A stretch of DNA of 5,462 bases from an uncultured Desulfobulbaceae bacterium (GTDB taxonomy: Bacteria > Desulfobacterota > Desulfobulbia > Desulfobulbales > Desulfobulbaceae), in assembly GCA_945787305.1 (NCBI GenBank), contig CALZIH010000341.1:1-5462 (forward strand), given 5' to 3'. The notes under the pieces are model-generated. The model did no database searches, was not told the origin of the DNA, and saw nothing but the letters and a program-made list of their open reading frames with translations. Both the position numbers and the translations under genes were made by a program. Shown piece by piece: positions 1-5,462 of the stretch (positions are counted from its first letter, which is position 1; every line of letters begins with the position of its first letter).

Positions 1-1012
1 TCAAACGGTCATAAGTTAAAACCCGGACATCTTCAATGTCGTAACTCTGCTTGATGAAACGAATTGTTTCTTCCACCCGCCAACGCGTTATATATGCCTC
101 CACTGCCCACCATAAAACCTTCCTGTTGCGTCGCATTGGTTCTGTCGTCAGGAGCATTAATGGTTTCTTGCCAAGGCCTTTGACAACAACCAGCCAAAGA
201 CTCCTCTCCTGCCATTCCGGCAACCGTACAGGTAAAAAACCAAATTCGATGCGATACGTCTTTTCTTCGCCCTTTTTCTCTTTGATGATGGTGGCGCTGT
301 ATGGTGTGCTGCAAAATACGGCCAGGTTCAATCCACTTCGGAGCTTCCCTCTATACAATAGATTGCGATCACCGCGTTGCCGGACAATATAACGGCAGCT
401 GCTGTCTTTTGTCCACGGGATCAGGAATTCCCGGCGATCACCACCACGATCATACACCAAGACTCCCTGGTAATGAGTTGCTTGGCGAACGCGTTTGACA
501 AGGGAGAGTATCTGCTCATTCTCACTGGTGAAATCAGGGGCATTCTGTGACCAGAGTTCCTGGGCCAGTGGTGTAATTTCGCTAGAGCCAACCTCACAGC
601 CGACCACACCACACATCCAATATCCTTTGCCAATGGTTTTTTCACTGGCATCGCGGACACTGGCTAAATACTGCATTTTTTTCGCATACTTTTTCTGTAA
701 ATCAGTCGGGTCAACGATGAGAAGGGTTTTTTCCGTTATGCGCTTTGCGCCGAGCTGAAGCACCTGTTTTTCAATATGCGATGCAAGTCCTTTGTCGGCA
801 AGATTACGGCTCAGTCGTTTATGGGTCGCATGTAATGGAATATCTTCTTCCAAAGACCTGCCTATTTCCGTTAACCGAACAGAACCACTTGCTGAAAGAC
901 CAAAAATAGCTTCTTCAATAAATCGTGAGGAAACCTTTCCCATGCTGGTACAAAGTTCACCCGAAAATTTGTGGATTTGCTGTCGTAATTTATTGCCAAT
1001 CTGATGTATCAT
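1..1012 (-). CDS. IS4-type DDE transposase, 3' end beyond the window
   Basis: Cut-and-paste DNA transposase that would act on the ends of its own insertion sequence. The frame is open without a stop for 337 codons from the ATG at 1012-1010 to the left edge, so the gene is partial but not visibly broken. The first catalytic Asp is likely D101 in LLIVDPTDLQKKY and the second D188 in VLVYDRGGDRREF. The C-terminal signature Y-x2-R-x3-E-x6-K of the IS4 family is complete: Y307, R310, E314 (the catalytic Glu) and K321, in YITRWRVEETIRFIK. Family members are usually somewhat over 400 residues, so the last 70-100 probably lie outside. The start is the first ATG after an in-frame TAA about 40 bases upstream, with AAGAGG (1027-1022) as ribosome binding site nine bases before it. 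It is transcribed away from rpsU. The exact IS subgroup cannot be named from sequence reading alone. Confidence 0.93.
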   Translation of the reverse strand, partial: MIHQIGNKLRQQIHKFSGELCTSMGKVSSRFIEEAIFGLSASGSVRLTEIGRSLEEDIPLHATHKRLSRNLADKGLASHIEKQVLQLGAKRITEKTLLIVDPTDLQKKYAKKMQYLASVRDASEKTIGKGYWMCGVVGCEVGSSEITPLAQELWSQNAPDFTSENEQILSLVKRVRQATHYQGVLVYDRGGDRREFLIPWTKDSSCRYIVRQRGDRNLLYRGKLRSGLNLAVFCSTPYSATIIKEKKGEEKTYRIEFGFLPVRLPEWQERSLWLVVVKGLGKKPLMLLTTEPMRRNRKVLWWAVEAYITRWRVEETIRFIKQSYDIEDVRVLTYDRL

Positions 1013-1021
1013 CTGCTTGAA

Positions 1022-1081
1022 CCTCTTTGTCTTGGTGAATAATTGTGGTGTGATGGCTTACAATTATTTACCACAAAGGGG
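1022..1081 (-). promoter_or_regulatory. Long imperfect hairpin covering the transposase ribosome binding site
   Basis: The inner arms TGGTGAATAATTGT (1033-1046) and ACAATTATTTACCA (1060-1073) pair over 14 bp with one G-T wobble around a 13-base loop. Beyond a three-base bulge (1030-1032), CTTTG (1025-1029) pairs with CAAAG (1074-1078), and CC (1022-1023) can pair with the G run at 1079-1081. On the minus strand the outer 3' arm is the AAGAGG ribosome binding site of the transposase. A transcript that starts outside the element and reads in would fold this hairpin and hide the site; one starting inside it could not form both arms. IS10 and IS50 are known to use this design. The role here is inferred from the structure. 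Confidence 0.6.
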
Positions 1082-1139
1082 TTCGTCTACTTGGCATAAA
1101 GTTCACCCATTTTTGCCATTTTCACTTTCCTGATTACCT

Positions 1140-1247
1140 AACTCTATAATTCTAGAAGAAAATTCAGCGAAAACAAGTCAGGAATGGGGGATGTCCTTAA
1201 CAATAACCTGTTGACATAAAGACACCACCAGAATAAGTTATAGAGTT
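1140..1247. repeat. 10-bp exact inverted repeat, arms 88 bases apart
   Basis: AACTCTATAA at 1140-1149 is the exact reverse complement of TTATAGAGTT at 1238-1247. The match extends imperfectly outward, as CTA at 1138-1140 mirrors TAG at 1248-1250 with one extra base. A 10-bp match by chance in so short a gap is unlikely but not excluded in AT-rich DNA. It may be the two ends of a small non-coding element of about 110 bp, a pair of operator half-sites, or part of the insertion sequence end. The left arm overlaps a TATAAT box. Confidence 0.45.
1211..1239 (+). promoter_or_regulatory. rpsU: Possible sigma70 promoter for rpsU
   Basis: A perfect TTGACA at 1211-1216 is followed after 17 bases by TAAGTT (1234-1239), which matches the -10 consensus at only three of six positions. 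Transcription from here would give a leader of roughly 100 bases before the rpsU ATG. The right arm of the inverted repeat overlaps the -10 region. The good -35 box and spacing support the call; the poor -10 box weakens it. Confidence 0.35.
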
Positions 1248-1328
1248 TAGATGTGTCTAGTAATGCCCCACGGTTATCGAGACTGTCGGCATGTAGAGAT
1301 GAAAAGTAGATGGGTCATGCCATCAACA

Positions 1329-1340
1329 AAGGATGTGATT
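1329..1340 (+). promoter_or_regulatory. rpsU: Extended ribosome binding site of rpsU
   Basis: AAGGATGTGATT matches 10 of 12 bases of AAGGAGGTGATC, the full complement of the bacterial 16S rRNA 3' tail. It ends five bases before the ATG at 1346, so the pairing can reach close to the start. This strongly supports the chosen rpsU start and suggests high translation, as expected for a ribosomal protein. Confidence 0.75.
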
Positions 1341-1345
1341 GAATC

Positions 1346-1540
1346 ATGATAGAAGTTGAAGTCAGAGGTGATCTTGAATATGCTATTCGTCAGCTCAAGA
1401 AGAAATTGCAGATTGACGGTATTAAACGCGAGCTGAAAAGGCGTGAATATTACGAAAAGCCCAGCGTTAAAAAACGGCGCAAAGCGGCCGAAGCTCTGCG
1501 TAAACTCCGTAAGTTTAATCGGATGCGACGCCAGTACTAG
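1346..1540 (+). CDS. rpsU: 30S ribosomal protein S21
   Basis: Small, very basic protein of the 30S subunit that binds near the 3' end of 16S rRNA and helps mRNA pairing at initiation. The 64-residue product has the usual family length. It begins MIEVEVRGDLEYAIRQLKKK, followed by the conserved central segment KRREYYEKPSVKKRRK (about residues 31-46) and a Lys/Arg-rich C-terminal helix. The start is set by the extended ribosome binding site five bases upstream. It diverges from the transposase gene, and a perfect 12-bp hairpin begins 22 bases after its TAG. In many bacteria rpsU sits with dnaG and rpoD; here it stands alone before a recombinase remnant. Identification is firm. Confidence 0.97.
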   Translation: MIEVEVRGDLEYAIRQLKKKLQIDGIKRELKRREYYEKPSVKKRRKAAEALRKLRKFNRMRRQY

Positions 1541-1561
1541 AAAGATCGCTTGCAGTACTCC

Positions 1562-1598
1562 ATCCTGCCGGACGAATAGAGTTGTCCGGCAGGATTTC
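1562..1598 (+). terminator. Perfect 12-bp hairpin after rpsU, possible terminator
   Basis: ATCCTGCCGGAC (1562-1573) and GTCCGGCAGGAT (1584-1595) pair perfectly around a 10-base loop. The stem is strong and GC-rich and lies between the rpsU stop and the recombinase start, where a terminator or attenuator is expected. The bases after it (TTCACTACT) are not a proper T run, so it may be a weak terminator or an RNA-stabilising 3' stem instead. Confidence 0.5.
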
Positions 1599-1620
1599 AC
1601 TACTCCCGGGTGCTCTGCCC

Positions 1621-2486
1621 ATGTCGGATTTTTCTTCCGCTCTTGATCTATTTCTTCAACACCTCATTGTTGAAAGAAGGTTGGCTGAAAACACTATTCA
1701 GTCATACCACTCAGACCTTGCCTTTTTTTTCAGTTTTACCAAGCAAAGCAACATTGATTCACTATCGGCCATCAAGGCCTCGCATATCCATAATTTCTTC
1801 CTGGAATCTCATAACCGTGGCATCACCTCGCGCAGCAACAGCAGGCGTCTTGCCGCCCTGCGGGCTTTCTTTTCCTTTGCCCTCGCACGGCACCTCATTG
1901 TTTCCAGTCCGCTGGCCCATATCGATGCTCCAAAAATTGGAAAAACCCTGCCCAAAGCCTTGAGCATAGCCGAAGTGGATAGCTTGTTGTCGCTGCCGGA
2001 AAAAACAAGCCCGCTGATCCTGCGTAACAATGCCATGTTACATCTTCTCTATGCCACCGGCATCAGGGTCTCGGAACTGGTCGCCCTCCCCGTCAACGGT
2101 TGCAATGTAAGCAGCTGCAGTGTTCGAATCCTCGGAAAAGGCGGCAAAGAACGGATGATTCCCTTCAGCGAAACGACCCGGAATACAATAGAGGAATACT
2201 TGCAACGGGCCCGACCGCTAATTCTTAAAGGGCGGCCTTGCCGATGGGCCGCAGCCGCTTCTGGCAGATTATCAGGGAGCGGGCCGTGGCGTCGGGTATC
2301 AACAAAGAGGTCAGCCCGCATATGCTGCGCCATTCTTTTGCCACCCACCTGCTTGCAGGGGGTGCAGATCTACGGGCAGTGCAGATGATGCTTGGCCACT
2401 CGGATATATCCACCACCCAGATTTACACCCATGTAGATGCAACCCGGCTCAAGTCTATTCACCAGCGGTTTCACCCAAGAGGGTAG
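1621..2486 (+). pseudogene. xerD: XerD-type tyrosine recombinase, disrupted by a frame-breaking deletion
   Basis: XerC/XerD recombinases resolve chromosome dimers at dif sites during division. From the ATG at 1621 one frame encodes the SAM-like DNA-binding domain (about residues 1-105) and the first half of the catalytic domain. It carries the catalytic Arg149 in ATGIRVSEL and Lys173 in LGKGGKER, up to ARPLILKGR (ending 2235). The remainder continues in another frame from about 2238 to the TAG at 2484-2486, with HMLRH (catalytic His and Arg), LGHS and the nucleophile Tyr in TTQIYTHV. At the junction the beta strand and turn usually found between LLKG and the (M/S)xRxxFW segment (about 10 codons, LF-N-R-G in relatives) are missing. 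A deletion of 3n+1 bases, roughly 25-34, explains both the lost segment and the shift. Without repair the product keeps about 205 native residues plus some 50 aberrant ones and lacks the Tyr. The C-terminal ending IHQRFHPRG and the TTQIYTHV context favour XerD over XerC. A sequencing or assembly error is possible, though the missing segment argues against a single-base error. Confidence 0.85.
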
Positions 2487-2585
2487 CCGCCACGGTAACA
2501 ACAACCGGAACCATCGATTCAAATCTGTTCATATTGGGAACAAGTGGTGATGGTGATAAAAAAAGTGGGGTTGCGTAAAGGTACC

Positions 2586-3365
2586 TTAGCAGCTTGAAAG
2601 GTCTACTAGAGGGCCGGGGCTTACCTGCGTAGCCAGCAACAATTCCGGTCGTTCGGCATATCCAGCCAGCGTGTTCTCCATCTCCCGTAAAACAAGTTCC
2701 GGATGATTGTTGGTCTCACTCAAATGGGCAAGCACAATGGTCCGCAGTGGTCCGTTCATCAGCAGGCTGACAAAGGAAGCGGCATCCGCATTGGCAAGAT
2801 GTCCCATATTTGATTGAACCCGTTGTTTCAACGGCAGGGGATAAGGACCATCTTTCAGCATCTGTGGATCATGATTGGCCTCGAGTATCACCCCCTGGCA
2901 GCGACCCATCAGGTGGGCCATGAGTTTACTCACCTGACCGGTATCGGTACAATAGCCCAAGCTCAGTTCACCGTTGCCGACAATAAACCCGACCGGATCG
3001 GCTGTATCATGGGATATGGCAAAGGGGTGCACCTCCAACCCTTCATGGGCAAAACGTCCGCCGGTGGCAAATTCCTGCAATTGAAATAACTTCCCCACTC
3101 GATGCTCTGCGGCTCGATAGGTCCCGACATTGGCATATACAGGCAGCTTAAAACGGCGTGAGAGCACACCCACTCCGGAAATGTGATCATTGTGTTCGTG
3201 GGTGACGATGATTGCGCTGAGCTGTTCGGGAGAACGGTCAATCAAGGCCAGTCGGCGTGCGATTTCCTTACCTGAAAAACCGGCATCAATAAGCAAACAT
3301 GTCTCTCCCTCTTCAACAAAGGTACAGTTACCACGACTGCCACTGCCGAGCACGCAGAATTTCAT
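2586..3365 (-). CDS. YycJ/WalJ-type metallo-beta-lactamase-fold hydrolase
   Basis: Predicted cytoplasmic metal-dependent hydrolase of 259 residues, the usual length of the YycJ/WalJ (VicX) family. Relatives are annotated as exonuclease-like or phosphodiesterase-like, and WalJ has been linked to coordinating replication with division in Firmicutes; the substrate here is unknown. The N-terminus MKFCVLGSGSRGNC is typical. Metal ligands are visible in order: THEHNDH (His56, His58, Asp60, His61), SHD (His119), TDTG (Asp141), EANHD (His165) and AHLS (His214). There is no signal peptide. Its ATG (3365-3363) overlaps the dut stop as ATGA, with GGGGAT a few bases upstream inside dut, so it is probably translated by coupling from the dut message. 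It ends facing the xerD remnant about 100 bases away, and I see no convincing terminator in that gap. The family call is firm, the function is not. Confidence 0.95.
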   Translation of the reverse strand: MKFCVLGSGSRGNCTFVEEGETCLLIDAGFSGKEIARRLALIDRSPEQLSAIIVTHEHNDHISGVGVLSRRFKLPVYANVGTYRAAEHRVGKLFQLQEFATGGRFAHEGLEVHPFAISHDTADPVGFIVGNGELSLGYCTDTGQVSKLMAHLMGRCQGVILEANHDPQMLKDGPYPLPLKQRVQSNMGHLANADAASFVSLLMNGPLRTIVLAHLSETNNHPELVLREMENTLAGYAERPELLLATQVSPGPLVDLSSC

Positions 3366-3820
3366 TTTATCCCCGTGTGACCGAAACCTCCGGAGCCACG
3401 CTGGGTTGGCTCCAACTCGGCCACGGGATGAAGTGATGCCTGGCAGACCGGAGCAAGAATCAGTTGCGCTATCCGATCGCCCCGATTTATAACAAATGAT
3501 TTCCGGCTCAGATTAATCAACCCCACCTTAACCTCACCTCGATAATCGGCATCAATGGTTCCCGGAGCGTTGACCACTGTAATGCCGTGTTTGACGGCCA
3601 GCCCTGAACGAGGGCGAACCTGCAGCTCATAACCGTCAGGAAGGGCGACGGCAAAACCGGACGGCACCAAGGCAATTGCACCCGGCAAGAGCTCAACAGG
3701 CCCATCTACAGCCGCCGCGATATCCATACCTGCTGATTGTGCGGTCTCATATGCCGGCAATTTGAGATCTTGACACTGCTTTGGCTGCAACCAGCAAAAA
3801 TCTACATCAACCTTTTGCAT
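3362..3820 (-). CDS. dut: Deoxyuridine 5'-triphosphate nucleotidohydrolase (dUTPase)
   Basis: Hydrolyses dUTP to dUMP and pyrophosphate, keeping uracil out of DNA and supplying dUMP for dTMP synthesis. It acts as a trimer in the cytoplasm. All five dUTPase motifs are present in order, numbered from the GTG start: I, SAGMDIAA (31-38); II, RPRSGLA (71-77), with the phosphate-contacting Arg and Ser; III, NAPGTIDADYRGEVKVGLIN (86-105), with the water-activating Asp92; IV, RGDRIAQL (115-122); V, RGSGGFGHTG (143-152), the mobile C-terminal P-loop-like motif. The length of about 152 residues matches the trimeric family. The start is uncertain: ATG at 3820-3818 is used here, but GTG two codons upstream (3826-3824) has a better spaced GGGA (3835-3832). 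It follows its own promoter after the pnp terminator and is coupled to the downstream hydrolase by an ATGA overlap. Confidence 0.97.
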   Translation of the reverse strand: MQKVDVDFCWLQPKQCQDLKLPAYETAQSAGMDIAAAVDGPVELLPGAIALVPSGFAVALPDGYELQVRPRSGLAVKHGITVVNAPGTIDADYRGEVKVGLINLSRKSFVINRGDRIAQLILAPVCQASLHPVAELEPTQRGSGGFGHTGIK

Positions 3821-3846
3821 TACCACTTTATTCCCGATAATAATTA

Positions 3847-3874
3847 ATTATATGCAATGTCCGGCTCATGCCAG
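3847..3874 (-). promoter_or_regulatory. dut: Likely sigma70 promoter for dut and the hydrolase gene
   Basis: On the minus strand CTGGCA (3874-3869, four of six to the -35 consensus) is followed after 16 bases by a perfect TATAAT (3852-3847). The start of transcription would fall near 3840, giving a very short leader with GGGA at 3835-3832. The position between the pnp terminator and dut supports it. A 12-bp AT-only palindrome (ATAATTAATTAT, 3840-3851) overlaps the -10 box and the start point. Confidence 0.5.
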
Positions 3875-3887
3875 TCGAATACATTGA

Positions 3888-3923
3888 ATAAAAAAAGCCG
3901 GCTCCCTTACGGGAAACCGACTT
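3888..3923 (-). terminator. pnp: Intrinsic terminator downstream of pnp
   Basis: On the minus strand AAGTCGGTTTCCC (3923-3911) pairs with GGGAGCCGGCTT (3906-3895) around a GTAA loop, giving 12 pairs with two G-T wobbles and one bulged T. It is followed directly by a run of seven T (3896-3890). This is a good Rho-independent terminator about 120 bases after the pnp stop. It separates pnp from dut transcriptionally. In the plus direction there is no T run. Confidence 0.85.
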
Positions 3924-4040
3924 CTTACTGTGCCCAAATGAATCTCTGTGCAAAGGAGTGAAAAGCAAAGAGAAAGTAATTATCTGCTCCTTCTGCTGAT
4001 TACCGCCGGCGACGGCAACTAGCAAACCCGGAACCCTTAC

Positions 4041-5462
4041 TTACTCTTCACCCTCTTCAAGTGCGGCTTTACGGCTCAATCGGATTCGACCGCGACCGTC
4101 AATGTCAAGAACCTTGACCCGCACGGTGTCTCCCTCATTGAGGACATCGGTTACCTTGTTGACTCGCTCCTTTTTCAACTCCGAGATGTGGACCATACCG
4201 TCGGTACCGGGCAGAATCTGGACAAAGGCACCAAAATCCTTCACCGTCCGGACCACACCCTCATACACTTTTCCGAGTTCCGGCATGGCGGTCATTTCTT
4301 CGATACGCTTGACCAGTGCTTCGCCCTGCTCAGAGCTGGTACTGAAGATTTTTATGGTGCCATCATCCTCGACGTCGATCTTGGAATCAAACTCGGCAGT
4401 CATCTCACGGATCACCTTACCACCTGGGCCGATAATGTCTCGGATCTTATCCTGGTGAATCTTCAAGGTGATGTATTTCGGTGCATGCTCTGAAACGTCC
4501 TTGCGCGGAGCGCCAATAGCCTCCTCCATCTTGTCAAGGATATGCAGACGCCCAACTTTGGCCTGGGCCAGGGCACGTGACATAACTTCCCGATCGACAC
4601 CGTCTATTTTGATATCCATCTGCAGGGAAGTAATCCCTTCGCGGGTTCCCACAACCTTGAAATCCATATCACCAAGGTGGTCCTCATCGCCAAGGATATC
4701 GGTCAAGACAACCACCTTGTCGCCCTCCTTGATTAAACCCATGGCCACACCGGAGACTGGGCTTTTAATGGGCACCCCGGCATCCATCAATGCAAGGCTG
4801 CCGCCACAGACCGTGGCCATCGACGAGGAACCATTGGACTCAAGAACCTCTGAAACCACCCGCATGGTATACGGAAAGGCCTCGCCATCGGGGAGGACAG
4901 CCTCAATACCACGACGGGCGAGGGTTCCATGACCGATGTCTCTTCGACTTGGTCCACGCATGAAGCGAACTTCACCGACACAAAACGGCGGAAAATTATA
5001 ATGGAGCATAAAGCGTCGATAGACATCGCCGCCGAGCCCCTCCAGATGCTGTTCGTCTCGTTCGCTACCAAGAGTACCAATGACCATGGCCTGGGTCTCG
5101 CCTCGGGTAAACAGGGCTGAACCATGGGCACGCGGCAGGACACCGACCTCACAGGAAATGGGACGAACATCTTCAAAGGACCGCCCATCAAGCCGTTCAC
5201 CCTTGTCAACAATGCGCTCACGCATTACACGCTTTTTATAAGCGGAAAGCAGGTCAAACACATCAGACTCATCCTCATAGAGATCATCTTCAATCTCCTT
5301 GATTACCTCATCCTTCAGCAGGTCGTAACGGTCACCACGATCCATCTTGTCAGCCGTGGTCACAACCTCTTCCATGCCGGCGGCGGCAACCGCTTCAACC
5401 TTTGCCTTCAGTTCTTCATTCACGATTGGCTCAACAACCTCACGATTGGGCTTGCCGATATC
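4041..5462 (-). CDS. pnp: Polynucleotide phosphorylase, N-terminal part beyond the window
   Basis: PNPase degrades RNA 3' to 5' with phosphate, releasing nucleoside diphosphates, as a trimer and often with the degradosome. The frame is open to the right edge; the first visible codons read DIGKPNREVVEPIVNEELK. The GTG at 5423 is an internal Val codon, not a start. The 473 visible residues correspond to about residue 230 onward of a protein near 700, so the first RNase PH domain is outside. Visible are the helical linker (about 1-90), the second RNase PH domain (about 91-300), the KH domain (about 331-390) with IIGPGGKV, and the S1 domain (about 397-466) with KDFGAFV and DGMVHISEL. The second PH domain has the phosphate-binding NGSSSM segment and the catalytic GDEDHLGDMDFK at 258-269, equivalent to Asp486, Asp492 and Lys494 of the E. 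coli enzyme. The protein ends soon after S1, without the longer tail of the E. coli enzyme. It is followed by an intrinsic terminator. Often rpsO lies upstream; that region is not in the window. Confidence 0.98.
   Translation of the reverse strand, partial: DIGKPNREVVEPIVNEELKAKVEAVAAAGMEEVVTTADKMDRGDRYDLLKDEVIKEIEDDLYEDESDVFDLLSAYKKRVMRERIVDKGERLDGRSFEDVRPISCEVGVLPRAHGSALFTRGETQAMVIGTLGSERDEQHLEGLGGDVYRRFMLHYNFPPFCVGEVRFMRGPSRRDIGHGTLARRGIEAVLPDGEAFPYTMRVVSEVLESNGSSSMATVCGGSLALMDAGVPIKSPVSGVAMGLIKEGDKVVVLTDILGDEDHLGDMDFKVVGTREGITSLQMDIKIDGVDREVMSRALAQAKVGRLHILDKMEEAIGAPRKDVSEHAPKYITLKIHQDKIRDIIGPGGKVIREMTAEFDSKIDVEDDGTIKIFSTSSEQGEALVKRIEEMTAMPELGKVYEGVVRTVKDFGAFVQILPGTDGMVHISELKKERVNKVTDVLNEGDTVRVKVLDIDGRGRIRLSRKAALEEGEE

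Larger units (their letters stand above)
1..1081 (-). mobile_element. Partial insertion sequence, IS4 family (minimum extent)
   Basis: The element is inferred from the transposase gene and the hairpin in front of it. The left end is outside the window, so the terminal inverted repeats and target duplication cannot be matched, and the right end is unknown. It must lie to the right of about 1081 and before the rpsU ribosome binding site at 1329. The end given here is only the minimum supported extent. Confidence 0.6.
1013..1345. other. AT-rich gap between transposase and rpsU
   Basis: No protein gene is supported here. The stretch holds the transposase leader with its hairpin (1022-1081), the unresolved right end of the insertion sequence, a 10-bp inverted repeat (arms 1140-1149 and 1238-1247), promoter-like boxes facing rpsU and the rpsU leader. 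A second promoter-like pair facing rpsU is TTCACT (1121-1126) with TATAAT (1145-1150), 18 bases apart. Just before the rpsU ribosome binding site there is a weak 5-bp stem (1309-1313 with 1320-1324). A minus-strand open frame covering part of the gap runs antisense through rpsU and is not a gene. Confidence 0.6.

Noticed and set aside
33..314. Minus-strand open frame of 93 codons
   Set aside because: It is out of frame with the transposase reading frame on the same strand, which is open throughout 1-1012 and carries the family motifs.
51..1004. Several plus-strand open frames of 65-113 codons
   Set aside because: They are antisense to the transposase gene and show no family features.
1532..1559. 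CAGTACT repeated 21 bases apart at the end of rpsU
   Set aside because: Seven bases only, with no further copies or structure to give it meaning.
1274..1600. Minus-strand open frame of 108 codons
   Set aside because: It runs antisense through rpsU and the hairpin behind it.
1582..1620. TTG start that would lengthen the recombinase by 13 residues
   Set aside because: It lies in the loop and arm of the 12-bp hairpin, and the family N-terminus fits the ATG at 1621.
2238..2486. Separate small gene for the recombinase C-terminal part
   Set aside because: It is the in-family continuation of the xerD catalytic domain in another frame, with no ribosome binding site of its own.
2578..2587. AAGGTACCTT palindrome at the end of the hydrolase gene
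   Set aside because: It is a short palindrome with no loop or T run, so not a terminator, and likely chance.
3853..3880. Possible sigma54 promoter (TGGC...TTGCA) before dut
   Set aside because: The GG and GC elements are 15 bases apart rather than 10, while a sigma70 pair fits well.
4000..4018. Small 6-bp hairpin just after the pnp stop
   Set aside because: The stem is short with a wobble and no T run; the proper terminator is further down at 3888-3923.
3828..4025. Minus-strand open frame of 65 codons between pnp and dut
   Set aside because: It spans the pnp terminator hairpin and T run and the dut promoter, and resembles no known protein to me.
4102..5120. Plus-strand open frames opposite pnp
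   Set aside because: They are antisense shadows of the strongly conserved pnp coding sequence.

Overview
The window holds core bacterial genes next to a partial insertion sequence. From left to right it contains: the 5' part of an IS4-type DDE transposase gene (minus strand, running off the left edge); an AT-rich gap of 333 bases; rpsU for ribosomal protein S21 (plus); a perfect 12-bp hairpin; a disrupted xerD-type tyrosine recombinase gene (plus); then, all on the minus strand, a YycJ/WalJ-type metallo-beta-lactamase-fold hydrolase, dut (dUTPase), and the 3' two thirds of pnp (polynucleotide phosphorylase), which runs off the right edge. The xerD remnant and the hydrolase gene converge, with about 100 bases between them.

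The gene content and the sequence character of S21 (64 residues, with a central REYYEKPS segment) and PNPase fit a Gram-negative of deltaproteobacterial type (Desulfobacterota, perhaps Desulfobulbales). This is an impression from remembered families, not from a search, and nothing here fixes the genus.

Transcription appears to be organised as follows. pnp ends at an intrinsic terminator (minus strand, about 3888-3923). dut then has its own sigma70-like promoter and overlaps the hydrolase start by four bases (ATGA), so dut and the hydrolase look like a two-gene, translationally coupled unit. rpsU has an extended match to the 16S rRNA tail just before its ATG and probably its own promoter in the gap on its left. 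The hairpin after rpsU may end or attenuate transcription before the recombinase.

Three things stand out. The recombinase carries all its catalytic residues but in two reading frames, with a segment of about 10 codons missing at the junction, so it looks like a recent loss. The transposase ribosome binding site sits in the arm of a long imperfect hairpin, the arrangement known from IS10/IS50, where transcripts entering from outside are kept untranslated. The rpsU leader region contains a 10-bp exact inverted repeat spanning about 108 bp that no gene explains. I see no new defence system, CRISPR array, tRNA or rRNA gene in the window.
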